DNA of 64,000 bases from Brienomyrus brachyistius (GCF_023856365.1 NC_064551.1:19468349-19532348), one strand, 5' to 3'. Positions 25,101 to 39,100 are shown, numbered from the stretch's first letter. Notes: generated by a model not told the origin, from the sequence alone. Made by a program: numbers and translations.

Positions 25101-27952
25101 CGGTGGGTTGCCGACCGGTGCAATTCAGAAAACTGCATCAATTCTTTTTATGAATTACAATCACAAAATTGAAAAAAAAAATGGTAATAAAACATTGACT
25201 CTTAAAACAAACAATTATAATCAGTGACATCAAGAATAATAACGTTATCACCGTCATGATTCCGCAACCCTGAATGTCATGATATAGGTTTATGAGTGTG
25301 GTAATTCAGTGGGGTTATGATTTATCACTATTCTTGGACAACAAAACTACAGGTTATGGTTAATTTCTGTGCCCAGCGCATTGCCTGGTGCTTCGCAATG
25401 CAGAAATGGTAAGATTTTTTAGTCTTCACATTTCCTTAGCTCAGGTATGGAGATGTTTGCTGGGAGAAACCTACCAGACCCCTACATTAGTGCAGCAGAC
25501 ACTGAGCGTCTAGTTTGTCAGACAGCGGAATGAAACTGGAAGCTGATGTGATAGAAACCTGAATTAGTAATTTAATAATGTGGCTTTTTAAAAGATATGT
25601 GTGGTTGGCATGTTCAATAGCTGTATCTAGCACAGGACCGGTGTGATTGTCGCCTGTCACAGGATGTGTTGGAAGGGTTCCAGGGCTCCCAATTGTACAG
25701 TCACTCAGTCAGGCTCCTTTCCAATTGACATGGGGGAACAGATCAAATCCCTGTAGTTTACTTTGCCTCTTTGGTCTCCTGGTTGTGTTTAATGTGATTA
25801 CCGCCATAAATCTTTTCGCTTTGCCCTATCTTGCCTGACGATGTAGTTTGGACAGTTTTAACTGCACAGCGGGGTGATTTTGCTGAGGCAAAGCAAACAC
25901 AGACATGCTGCTGCTGTAATTAAACGGCGCTGTCACCTGCAACCGTAGTTCGGCATAAAATATCCAGCTGTAAGCGTCGCAAGTATCGTCAGATAAAAGG
26001 AACTGGAAAATAAAAGAATGCAGAAATAAGGTTGCTGGAAACAGATTTTATTTAACAGATGCTTTCCTCGAAAAGGGATGTATATTTTTGAGGAAGAAGG
26101 GTCAATCAGTTCCTGAAGCAATTAGGGGTTGAGGGTCTTCCTGAAGGGTCAAATTGTGAAATTACTCTGATGACCCTGGGATTTGAAGTGGTGACCTTTT
26201 GATCTTAGACACAGCATCATAACCTGCTGAGCCACGCATACGTATTGATGTTATTGATAGATGGACTCATATGTGATACAGGGTTGGTGGTGTGGTTCCC
26301 TTGACGGACAAAGGACTCGATGGCAGGCGTGTTGACGAATCAGAAAAGGGTTTTATTTAACTAAATGAACAGGTGGGAGTGATTAACATGAGGGTTAGGA
26401 ACGAGAGGTAAGACAAACGAGTCACAGTTGTGGCTTGTTAGGGTCACGCTAGGGAGGAGACAGGAAGGTCAGGTGGTCGTGATAGGCAGGATGTGACAGG
26501 TGGCCTTTTTTCAGTGTTGGGATAGTGACAGTATGAGATGGAGAAAGGAGTTTAGAAGACATGAATGGATGCAGGTGGAATGTCTGTCTGCTTGTGTGTG
26601 CTGCCTCCTATCCATCCAAAGTGGGTCTTTTTTGTGGATTCATCTGCCTGGTTTTCCTGGCAAAACAAGTTGGGCCCTCAGCAGGGCTGTGGAATCAAAT
26701 GGGGGGAGGGTGAGGAAGTGAGCAGCTTAGTAATGAGTAAGAGGTAGCTGAGTCCGAATGGAGATCGCAGAGTGCCTGAATCCCAGTTTTCCACCAGCCT
26801 TTCGGCCCAGGGCACCCCCCTCCTTTTGCCACAAGCTAGTGCTACAGGGGACCTAGTGTGTCAGGCACAGCCCCCCCTCCATTACCCAGAGCCATGCTAG
26901 CGGCTGACCTCCGGTGCCCTCGCAGACTGGTACTGTATTCTCATGGAGCTCTGAGCTCTGCGGATGTCCTACGGCAGTCTGGTGATGCCAAACGCTGGCT
27001 GGCCGCAATGCCTCTCGATGCGAGCCAGTGTGTGGACCTCAGGGCCGGTCTGTCCATGGAGGCTCGTGAGTATTCCTGCCCGACCTATTTTAGGAGCTAC
27101 AGCTTCTGCCTTTATTATCAGAGTGTTTTTTTACGGTTTATTTTCCCCAGGAGTAAGACAGAAGCTGGATTTAAAATCTCGCTGTGGTTCCATTCTTTTC
27201 AGAAGGAAAGAATGAATCACCTTTAGAAAATACCAACCCAGACAAGTCAACGTGCCAAACTTGACGAATGGGGATCTGAGTGCGGGGATGGCTGCTTTCT
27301 GCTTTCATGTAATTAAATAAAATTTTATTTTAGCTTCGGTCGTTTGTCTGTTTCAGACAGAGGTTGGGGGCTCTGAAGAACAACTTTGGCACTGGGTTTA
27401 TTTTTCTTCTCGGGTAATGTGGATCGGGCTGGACAGGGTCGCAGGTTTGGTCCGCTTCCCACCATGCTCTGGGTGCACCCTGTCCCCACATAGCCTGCAG
27501 GATGGTTCTAAAAAGGGACGCAATGACAAAGGTGTCTGCCAGTTTTCAGTTTGTTGTTTCTGGTCCAGGCCAGCTGTGGCTGGGGGTTGAACCTCCCACC
27601 ACCAGCAGATGTAATAATTGCATCTGAACTGGGCTGCAATTCATGTGGTGGAGGGTTAAGGATGAGAAAATGCAGTGAACCCCTGACACGTTCAGCCGTG
27701 GTCGCTGTATGACACTCGCAATGCAGTGCTGGGGGGAGGATGTTGTTTTGTGGCTGTGCTGCCTGAACCAGCCTTTGGGAGCCTCACAGAAGCCCTTGGT
27801 GATGGAGTGGGAGGGGGGGTAGTATAGAAAGGCAATACCCTGCTTGTTTCCTGTGTAGGGTGGGGTGGGGGGGGCAGTGGGAATAGAAGGCGCAGCCCAG
27901 CCAAAGAGATTAATTTTCTCCTACGTCTACCCTCTGGGTTGCCTCTCTCTCT

Positions 27953-27996
<44 letters not shown>

Positions 27997-28370
27997 CTCT
28001 CTCTCTGTCCCTTCTCCCTCACTTGCCGTGTCTGTGTGTGAATGGGCATCAATGAGTGAATTTGTGTGTGTGTGTGCATGTGAGAGCGCATGCACACTGC
28101 TGCTGGCAGCTTTAGCCCACCGCGGCGTAGAAGAGAAAATCCAAGGTCAGACCACAGTGTGAGGGCGAGAGAGGGAGAGAGGGAGAGAGACAGGGAGAGA
28201 AGGGAAGCGAGGGTGACAGACAGCCAGGGAGAGGGAACGAGAGAGAGCGAGAGAAAGGGAGAGAGGAGCACGCGATTTGTGGGAGAACATCTCCCCGCCT
28301 GCGTCAGAAAGGCTACGGACGAGGAAAGGGGTGGGCTGAGGGGGGAGCGGCTGTCCTCGCATCCTCCTCG
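25096..28370. other. DNA between the two candidate efr3b first exons
   Basis: No recognised gene. It contains a degraded antisense SINE-like stretch (about 26100-26240, with 'gatttgaagtggtgacctttt'), a small unassigned open frame with a good donor at 27066 (see findings), and a CT microsatellite at 27943-28004. Confidence 0.6.
27943..28004. repeat. (CT)n microsatellite upstream of efr3b exon 1b
   Basis: About 30 CT units with two 'cattct' interruptions. A GA-rich tract follows at 28158-28265, giving an inverted polypyrimidine/polypurine pair within about 0.4 kb of the start codon at 28371. Confidence 0.85.
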
Positions 28371-30051
28371 ATGTACGGTAAGCACCGGCGTTCCCGTCTC
28401 CTCGCATGAGCCTCCGCCAAATGCCGTTGTAAGATCATGTACGCGAACGCCCTCAGGGAATGGGCCCCCCCTTCCCTCAGTACGCCGTGCTGAACGGAGT
28501 CGGATTTCTCTCGGAGCACGACACATGTTCGGCGGCTTGGGGTTGCCAAAATCCCAAGCGGGCGGGTGAGTGGGTGGGGGGGCGCAATCACCTTGCCGCG
28601 TGTCGGGAGATCACTCGGTCGCTCCAGCTTTCCACCACCAGAAAAACAGTGGGGCTCGGATTTCAGCGCTCTTGCCCTTTTTCCAAGCCCCCGGCTTACA
28701 GCGAAGGTTAGGCAGGGTGTCCTGAGAGTGCTGGAGCCGGGGGTCCCGACAGGGTGACCGTGTAGTCTCCGACACGTCACGCTCCATTCGACTCCCACGC
28801 GCGCGGACGGAGCCGCTACCTTCACGCTTACGATAATTTATTCAGCAGCTGCTTTTTGTCCGAAGGCACGTAAATGTGATGCACTCCTCTATATCTGGAG
28901 TGGATTGTCATTTTGTTTAATGCTTCGTCCCGGGGAGTTTATGTCACTACTGCCCGGGTTGGTGTCACAGTCTCAGTCTCGCCAGCGGGTGGGCAGGCGC
29001 TCGGCGTCTCGCACTCATTATGTAACAGATCTGCCGAGTTCTGAGTGCTTTCCTGTGCCTGGTGGGAGCCACGTGTCCTCTGCACTCGCGAAAGGCACGG
29101 TCGTGGCAGGTGAGATGGGGGAGACAGGTGGGTTGGGAGGGCAGGTGGTGGAGGGGGGAGGGCTGTCATACCACGCAAGCATAAGATCGGTGGCCAGACG
29201 ACCCCCCTCGTGGAACCTGACCTTCGGAGGTACAGTGGGTACATGAAGAGAGGGAGGCACATTGGCACCCTAGAGTGGTTCAGACCTAGTGTGGCTGGGA
29301 GGTACTTTGGAAGCAGTGAGAGGGGCAGGTGTTCTGGCGGGGGGGAGCACTCTGTCTCCTGTCAGCAAACAAACCGGCCACAAATGGCCAGTAGGGGTGG
29401 GATCTCGGCAGGTTGCTGACCATGTCGAGGAGGAGCTGTAATGATAACCGCCACCGTTCACCTGGAGTGGCGCTTTGCTCCCACTTATGAGGACCATGCA
29501 TTTCAGCGTGTCTCATTCCTGTCCACTGAGCATCTGCCATCAGGGGGTCTCCCAGCTTCTGCACTGCGCTGACTGGGATTTGCTCCAGGTTCTCCAGTGA
29601 CCCTGAACAGGATAGGAGATGGACGGGTGAATGGATGTACAATATTTTCCCTCTGCTTTTGCATCAGATATCGTGCCACAGCTGATTTGTCATATTGATA
29701 TGGGCTGTTACCTTTTGCCTATCTTGACATCACAGTCAACACTGTGTTATAATTCAGGGTTCATTGTAATGCATTGTTTACATTGTTTCATAGTCTATAC
29801 GCCGTTAATCCCGTTACAGCAGCAGTCTCCAGCCTTTTACACAATAAGGAAGATAATCCAGTGAGCTAACAAGTTGCGTTGGTCTCCCATGATAGATTTT
29901 TGATGATTGGGGGGGGGGGTCTCATCTGTAGATTTTGCCAAACCAAGGGGGGCAGCCTGCAGTACATTTTCGACTATCTGGGAATGGTCCCAAAGCTATT
30001 GGTTGTGTGGTTCATATTGTGGGGACGAAGGGTAGCCATGAGATTTTTATG

Positions 30052-30123
<72 letters not shown>

Positions 30124-33100
30124 GGTTGTAGCTATGGTCTCCAATTCACCCCCCAGTTCCGGCAGCCTGGCTGGGCTGATCCGGTGGCAGCAGTTCCCTC
30201 CGGGTGTTCACCCTCTAATTTAGGCAACGGGGAGAGCACCAGTATCTTCTTACTTTTCTGGAGCCTCTCCCCAGCTCAGGCTTTTTTGGTTGGGGTAGTT
30301 TGCGGCCACCAGCCATGTCCTTCTGGGACTCCTCGTGGCCAACGGCGCGGAAATCATGCCTCCCGTCGGCCTGCGTGCTGATCGCACCCTGCTGTGCCTG
30401 GGATCCCTGTTAGACCGTCTCTTCACAATGGGTACCGGCACTTTAACCATATTGTATTTATATTTCATTTATATAGTTTGTAGTTCACTTCCGTGAAATT
30501 ATGTATCATGTATGGGTACTGGCATCATCACAATACTGTGTTTGTGTAGTTTGTAGTTAATGGTACTTTCGTGATGATAGCTATCATTTATGGGTATTGA
30601 CACTTTAACAATATTGTATTTATATTTTATTTATATAGTTTGTGATGATAGCTGTCATTTATGGGTATTGGCACAGTTTCAAAAGTGTTTGTTTAATTTA
30701 TAGGTAATGTCACTTTCGCGATACTGTGTATCATCAGGGATCGTCAGCCTGTCCATAGAAGTCGAGACTTAATTGTGTCAGTGGTAAAAAACTGTATAGG
30801 TTACGTATTTATGTGGAACTTTTGTGCATTTGTGTGTTTCATGTATTTGTGTGTGAATCCGTGCCAATACACATGCGGACATAGTTATGATGAACACACT
30901 AAACCAGTATCTGACCTGTGATTTTTGTGTACCGTTACACCCCTTTGGTACTGTATTGTATCATTATGACAGATGTATCAAGTGAAATTTATATAGAGGG
31001 ATCTCTTTTCTTTCTTACAGTTAGAAACATGATTGAACATTCAAAATAAAATGAACACCACAAGGAGATTTTAATAGTTAAAGAAAACGTAAAAAGAAAG
31101 CTGATGACCTGTATGTAAATCTGATGGGGAGTCGATGGGCAGCATGGAGGACTGGAAGGGACAGGGATGGCGTGTGTTTGCTGAACAGTGTGCAAACGTA
31201 GGAACTGGGGAAGCAGATATCTCACCACCTGTTGTTTTATCCTGTCCGCCCCCCCCCCCCCCCTCCCCCGTGGCTGATTCACACCAGCCAGTGAGCCTTT
31301 AAGGCGTCAGGGCTGGTGGAGTGCCCACTCATCTGCTTGTCCTCACCAAGACGCACTGGTGGGAGGGGTGAGTTGGCTCAGAACCGTTTCACCTGCCTTA
31401 TTCACGATGCCGCACCCAACATGGCAACTTCTGGTGACTGGCCTGTTCAGCTGCTGGTTCATAAGCAGGGCGACAAAATGTGCTCCATCCTTAGCAAAAG
31501 GATTGCGGGAAACCTTTTTATGTATCTCGGAAACCTTTGATTTTGATCCTGTATCACTTGTCACTTTGAGGGGAGCTTGTGACAAGCTCCCGCTGTGAAT
31601 TAGCATAGACTGATCACTGCCGATAGTCTCTGAACACACAGTGGGTTCAGTGTAGGCACCCTGCTCGTATCTGAACCTTCATAGCCGGGTTATAAGCCCA
31701 GCTGATCTACAGGCTGGACCCCAACCTCACCGGTTAAGCATAATGAGAAGTTCGCAGATCAGTCGTTCTTACACTTTTCCTGCAGTAGATGGCCAGTCAG
31801 TTTCACAGCTGGTCTGTCGTTGATGTGCAGTCACTTTTCCGGTTGGCTTGCCATTTATTTTTCTGAGTGGCCTGCTGTTAGCCTGCCGTCGATGGCCAGT
31901 CGTTCTTCTGGTTGACTTACTGTCGATGGCCATTTGCTCTCACGGTTGGCCTGCTGTTGATGGGTATTTGGTCTTGTGATTGACTTGCTGTCGATAGTCA
32001 GTTGGTCTCTCTGTTAGTCTGCCATCCATGGTCAGTCGTTCCTGCGGTTGACCTCCTGATGATGGCCATTCTGTCTTGCGGTTGGCCAGCCATCGATGGC
32101 CATTGGCTTTTGGTGTTGACCAGCTGTCGATGGGCAGTCGATCTAGTGGTCAGCCTCTTTTGATGGGCGGGTGTTCTCATGGTCAGACTGTTGTTCACAG
32201 CCTGTCTTTCGTTCATTGTTTGCCTGACATTCCCTTAGTCAGTTGTTCACAGTTTGCCTGATGTTCTTGCCATAAGCCTATTGTTTACTGTATGTTTACT
32301 CTGAAAGCCTTCAAAAGGCACCAGATAGAAATCTAATGTGGCAGTGACTATAAAAGATTGGTAAGGACACTGATGCACTATCCTGCTCTCAAACCCAGTG
32401 CCCAGTGTCTAAGGCACTGGCGAAAGGGTTTGTTTTGCAAGCTAATAATTGTAGGATGGTCATTATAGAGCAGGAAATAGCTTCAGATCTAGGGGTGAGC
32501 AATGTCTATTAGGAACAGAGGAGTTGTGGACATCTCTGTGTATCTTCTTTCATGTTGTTATGAAATCATCTTGGTTATTACCCACATGCTGCTCCATACA
32601 ATGGCTTTGTCCTGCACTGTACTGGATGTCAACAGGACGTTTTCTCATTCTGAATCACTGGTTTCTGGTCAAGTCTAGAAAAAGGAGCTGTGCAGCTACA
32701 CTTCTATTGCTCAGTTAAGTAAAAGTTTTGAAATTAGGAATAAAATAAAATGTGGTTGTTTCAGCGTTTTCTGCAAAGTTTATGTTCTGAAGAAGCATAT
32801 CTATTTTTGGCCTAAGACCTCCAGTGAGGCGGTTCCAGATTTGACCTGAAAAGCAGGTACCGTCTGTAGATGCTCATTTGGACCCGTGAAGCATAGTCCT
32901 TAATCTGGGCTACAGTCAGTTCCCACACTGGGCTAAAAATAACCAGGTCGCCTGTCCAGCTCTCTCTCTCTTTAGGACTGGACTATGAGTCCAGATTGAA
33001 GTATGACATACATTACAAATGTATGGCATACATATGCAAAGGGATAACTAACAGGCACATGCCAAGCTGTTCTGGCGGCACTGAGTGGCTCCAGGGCTAA

Positions 33101-36100
33101 GTGTCTGTGCCTGTGATCAGAATATCGTTACTTCAAGCCCCAGCTTCGCAGTCTAATGTCCATGGGCCCTTGAGCAAGGCCCTTAACCCCCAGCTCCAGA
33201 GGGACCAAACATTGGCTGACTCTGCACTGTTACCCCTAAGCTGTGGAGAGCAAGATGGCATCTGCAAATAGAAGCATTCCAAAGCACTTGCGTGAATGGC
33301 AAATAAAGGATTTAGCATTTATCAATGGGTCTGTGGTATTACTCGTGAAAATGCAAGGTCAGTCCTGTGGGGTGTCTCCTACTTACTGGACAGGTCAGTT
33401 TTGGGTAATCAATCTGCTTGCCTTTAACAAAAAGTGAAATGCTGTGTGGAAAGGAAGGAAGCTGGTTCTCAGCTGGAGGGAAAGAGACAGCACCCCCTTC
33501 TGAACTGGAAGCACACTGCCGTTTGAAAAAGCGTGGAGAACTAATCTGATTAAATTCTGTCAGAGTAGTGGGCTATCTTCTGGCTGAGACTCTGGCCAGC
33601 TTCAAACTGGTAAACTGCATCAAGATGCTGGAGGGTGACTCTTGGATTCACAGATTCCAGCATCTTTGGGGCCATATCCAGACCTCTGACGTGGCTGTGA
33701 AATCCCGCTGACAGACGCATCGGAGGCTGCAGGCTGAGGCAGCTGCAGACGCTGCATCCTTGGCCTGGTACCTCTTCTCGCCTCAGGAAACCTGCCGGTT
33801 TTGGACCGGCTCCCCTGATGACGGGATAAAATCTTGGTGTTTGTTCCTCCCTTGGGGTCGTCAGGACGAGTCATCGCCCTGCAGGATGTTGTGGAGTCAT
33901 GAAAGCTGTGGAGAAGGCAGTTTGCTTATTACCCCATTAGCATGCGAAAGCTAATTTTATTTTTAAATGTTCATAGTAGTTCGTTAATCGATAAGCGAGA
34001 TCCCAAATAGAGATTACTGCCACACTTCTGTTATATTTCCCGTAACAGTTTTTAAGCTGGAAATTGCTAAATTTCTCTGAGAGGATGCCGTTAAACTAAA
34101 TACTTATTTTATTCAGGTGTTCCCTGAATTTAGCTTGTTATTAGAAACATTAACAATGTGGTTGCAAAGCTGACGGTTGTATAGGGAGCATGTCATTTTT
34201 ATCTCTTTCCACTGAGTGCTCGGCCTTTTAATGCCTTGTTTTTGTACGGGTGGGGGAAACGAGGCTATTAAGGAAATGCAATGTGCTGGACTGGCTCTCA
34301 ATGAATACTCACTCTCTCCTCTCTCCTCTCTCCACACCCCCCAGGCGTTTGTGGCTGCTGTGGGGCTTTGAGACCCCGGTACAAAAGGCTCGTGGATAAC
34401 ATCTTTCCCGAGGACCCCGAGGTAAGTCTGTACCACAACATCACTTATGCCTGTCTGAGGAGGAGGATGAGCAAATGAGTGGTTTTGTGCCAAAGACCAT
34501 GAACATCCTGTGCCTTTGGATGGAAAGAGCATTTGATGGCGTTCAGAGGGTAGGGGCAATTGTATCGTAGTTTGATGGTGTTCGTGTGAATGGATCAATT
34601 AAATGTAAGTGTCAGTGATTTAGGCCATGGAAGCCTAATCATACCGCTCACATCCTCCCAGGCACTCATGGATGCAGTGGTTATGGTGAAAAGCACTGTT
34701 ATCACTGGGAGACCCTTATGTTTATTATGCATTATGAATGCTTTATGAAGCTCTCATCTATAATGCACTATAGCTTTATAATGCAGTTATAATGCGCCCT
34801 TAATGCTTATACCAACCATTATAATGCATTATGAGGTATCTATAGTGCATTATAGATGAGAGCTCTGGTCTAATTTGAGTTCATTTTTTTATTTAGTTTG
34901 TATGTATTATAGTTTAGGCTTTAGCATTTTTTTGTGGGATAGACTGAAATTTGTAGAGCTATTTTATGCATCTGATCTTGAGAGAATCCTGCCTGAATAC
35001 ACAGTGCACATTGTGTACTAATGTCCTAAATACCCCGTCCCAGGTACTATTAATGGTAAGTAAAGATAAACAAATCATTACTTTAACTTAACAGTTTAAA
35101 AAACGGTAAAGGAAAATGTGTGACTTTTTAAATTTTCTTTTAGTCAATTTTGGAAATAATATTTATAGTTTTTGTTTAGTTTTTTTTTTTTTATTATTTC
35201 AGTTTACAAAAATGTTTTCTTAATTTTCATTAACAATAATAATCCTGGTGTGTGCCCCTTCCCCGGTTGGAAACCTGGCTCACATACCCTGGTTAGTCCT
35301 CTTCATTATAACTAGTCTGCATTAGTGCCTAGAGTTGTCTTATCAGGAAATGCTATTCAATCTATTTTACAAAGTATTTTATTCTGACAATGCGATTCCC
35401 ATGCTGAGAAGCTTTTCATTGCCTGGCTGTGGAGCCGAAAAAAAAAAGAGAACTAGGCCATTTCTAAAGTGGGTCATGATGCAAACAGACATGACAAGTG
35501 TGAGGGGATAATCCTCGCCGAGCGTCTCTCCGCCCATGGCGGGCAGAATGCGCTGTGGGGGCGGGGCTTGCAGGGGTTCAACTGTCAGGAAAAGCAGGGT
35601 AGGTTTTTAAGACCGGGTCTCGTTCTTAGACCCGTGGTGTGTGAAGTAGGAAGGCTTTTCCGGTCTCCTGTTTCTGTATCAGATGTGGTGAAGCCTTCGC
35701 TGTAAGCATGACCTGTTAAGCTCGATACCAGATAATCATAACAGGCGGGATTCCCAGCAGGCGCCGCCATGTGTGCATTTCATCCGGCTGAGTTATCTGG
35801 CATCACCTCCCCATCGCCTTGCAGGACGGCCTGGTAAAAGCCAACATGGAGAAGCTGACCTTCTACGCCCTCTCAGCCCCTGAGAAGCTGGACCGGATCG
35901 GGGCGTACTTGTCAGAGAGGCTGTCCAGAGACGTGGCTCGACACCGATATGGGTCAGTTGTCCCAAGGACCAAGGGGCGGGGGGCAGAGCTGGCTTACTG
36001 TCAAGAGACACTTTGGCTCTTTGGTTTACAAACGTTCAAGGGTATAAGAGCATGCCATGTCTTAATAAATCTGTTCAGAGAAAAAAGCTCTAGGGATGCT

Positions 36101-39100
36101 AGCAAGGGATTCAGAAGCATTTTGAATGTGGGGAGGGGGACACATTGGCAGAAAACTAATATTTGGGTTGCTATGAATATGAATGCATATGAATGCTAGA
36201 CTAAATTTGTTTAAGGAACTTCTGTCTGTCAGTACTGCAGGTACTCGGTGAACAGTGCTATTCTTTAGTCTGTACTGCAGGTACTGGGTGAGCAGTGCTT
36301 TCTTTTACTCTGTACTGCAGGTACTGGGTGAGCAGTGCTTTCCTTTAATCTGTACTGCAGGTTTTATGTGAGCAGTGCCCTCATTCTCTCTGTACTGCAG
36401 GTACTGGGTGAGCAGTGCCCTCCTTTAGCCTGTACTGCAGGTTTTATGTGAGCAGTGCCCTCGTTCTGTCTGTATTGAAGGTACTGGGTGAACAGTGCCC
36501 TCATTCTGTCTGTACTGCAGGTACTGGGTAAGCAGTGCCCTCATTCAGTCTGTACTGCAGGTACTGGGTAAGCAGTGCCATCATTCAGTCTGTACTGCAG
36601 GTTCTGGGTGAGCAGTGACCTCCTTTAGTCTGCACTTCAGGCAAGGGGTGAGCTTCATTCCATCTGTTCTGCAGGTTTGATGTCAACAGTGCCCTCATTC
36701 TGTCTATACTGCAGGTACTGGGTGAGCAATGCCTTCCTTTAGTCTGTACTGCAGGTTTGATGTGAGCAGTGCTCTCATTCTGTCTGCACTGCAGGTATTG
36801 GGTGAGCACTGCCCCATTCAGTCTGCACTGCAGATATTCAGTGAGCAGTGCCCTCATTCTGTTTGCACTGCAGGTACTGGGTGAGCAGTGCTCTCATTCT
36901 GTCTACACTTCAGGTTTTATGTGAGCAGTGCCCTCATTCTGTCTGCACTGCAGGTACTGGGTGAGCAGTGCCCTCATTCTGTCTACACTGCAGGTTTGAT
37001 GTGAGCAGTGCCCTCATTCTGTCTGCACTGCAGGTACGTGTGCATCGCCATGGAGGCCCTGGACCAGCTGCTGATGGCCTGCCACTGCCAAAGCATCAAC
37101 CTGTTTGTGGAGAGCTTCCTGAAGATGGTTCGCAAGCTGCTGGAGGCTGACAAGCCCAATCTACAGATCCTGGGCACCAACTCGGTGAGCCCCCACTTGT
37201 GCCCTACACCTTCCGCCTTCCGCTGCATATTTTGTATGGATTATTTGTTTATCTGTACAGTTTATTGATAACAGGGTTATTAAGAGAGTAAGCTAGTTAT
37301 TTTTCATTCCCCCTTCCTGTCTGTGAGATGTGACTATTTTAAAATTTTCCTTCCTGAAGTAGGCTTCTATAAAGGATAAGGCGGGTGGGGTGATGGATGG
37401 ATGGATGGATGGATGGATGGATGCCCTCATTCTGTTTCCCACAGACAGTGGGGTGGCAGTGACGCACCATTCAGCCTGTCATCTCTCTGTTCCTTTCCAC
37501 ACCAAAGACTCCTCCTTCGCTTCTCGAAATATTCCCCAAACATTCTCACAATGTTAGCACCCACAAGTGAATGTTGCAGTGACTTGCCAGAGGTAGGTGG
37601 GGGTGTGGGAGGAGGAGGGGTGCATTTCCACAGAAACATTGCTGGGTAGGTGTTGTTTTGTATGGACACCAAGGACGATACTTTAATTAGACCAGTTTCC
37701 GGGCCCTGCCCAGCACCAGGGGACCTAGGCTGTGTGTGTGTGTGTGGGTTTGTATTTACCACATTGTGGGGACTAAATGTCCCTACAGTGTGGTAAAACT
37801 TGTTACTTTTTAGCCTTTGGGAGCATTTTTCTGGTCCCCACAATATAAACTGCAATCAGAAACTTAAAAATGTTATCATTCTTGTATTACTTGTGGTTAC
37901 TTCTGCTTAAGGTTAGGGCTGTGTAGGAGTTACGGTTGGGATTAGAGTTTTCCCCATAGAAATGAATGGATGGTCCCCACAAAGATACAATTACAAACCT
38001 GTGTGTGTGTATGTGTGTCTGTGCGCATGCACAGCCCTCACTGGCTCGAACAGACAAGAGCAGAATGTCAGGCAGTCACTGGGGAGCGTTGTGACGTAAA
38101 TCCTAAATCCAACGGCGGACTGAGTCACACTGAGCCACACACTGCGGCCTTATTCCCCTCAGTCTATCGCAGCAGTATTTCATCGTACACGCAGGTAGCC
38201 ATTAGCCCTGGCTCTGTGGCTCCATGGGCCCCCCGCATGCGTAGCCTTCCTTCACATCCCCCGCAGTTTGACCTCTGTGTCCGTCTCGCCCGGGTTACTG
38301 GGCCTTGCAGCGTCCTGAGTCAGCACCGTGTGGCAGCTGAACGATTAACAAGCTCCCGCATTGCAAATAAATAATGACCTGCACTTATTCTGTTCTGTAT
38401 ATTGTATCCATTTCTACATTCCCTGTACTGGACTTTTGCACATTTTTTGCATTTATCTACCACACATTTGTGTTGTACATATCAGCTGTATGTGACATGT
38501 TCTCACTGAATGTATCTATGTATGTATGAGAGCCACTGACACCCTGAGAACTTCTGCATGTGTGTGTGTGTGTCTGTGGATTAGGTTCATTTTACATTGT
38601 GGGGACCAACTGCCCCCACAATGTTAAAAAAAAACCTGATTTTGATGTTGTCAGGACCATTTTTCAGGTCCCCACAAAGATCTCTGAACACAATCAAAAA
38701 AGTAAAAATGCCAAAAGTCTTCTATTTTGTTTGGTTGCTTATGGTTAAGGTTAGGGCTGGGTAGGGGTTAAGGTCGTCATGTTGGGATTAGAGTTTTCTC
38801 CATAGAAATGAATGGAGCGTCCCTACAAATATATAATTCTATGTGTGTGTGCAATACACCTGATTCTGATTCAGCAGAGTCCAAAAGCACATTTTAAAGT
38901 GATACCTTTTAATGCGGGAAACGCTCCTGGAATTTAGGTCACACTCTCAGCTGGTTGTGTCGCTGCAGTGACTGCTGGGTGATTTGCACATTTCGTCTGT
39001 ATAGTATGACTGTAGTTCCCAGTTTTATCCCTGAGTCGTGTGTGGTTGAAAATGTGATTTAATGCTTGGACTTAATTTTGTTCTGTTTTTATGTTTTTTG

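Larger units (their letters stand above)
28378..34344. other. efr3b: efr3b intron 1, about 6 kb
   Basis: Contains an interspersed repeat tail (29500-29640), an (AT)n tract (30060-30116), a poly-C tract (about 31251-31262), a degenerate tandem array (31740-32270) and a SINE (33070-33250). Open frames here are low-complexity or unsupported. Confidence 0.7.

Noticed and set aside
27954..28569. Long arginine/glutamate- or serine/leucine-rich frames
   Set aside because: They translate CT/GA simple sequence and CpG-rich 5' DNA on both strands.
29879..30381. Frame containing a long Tyr-Ile repeat
   Set aside because: Translation of an (AT)n microsatellite.
36585..36857. Repetitive open frame on the minus strand in efr3b intron 3
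   Set aside because: Reading of the 40-bp minisatellite; no independent coding evidence.
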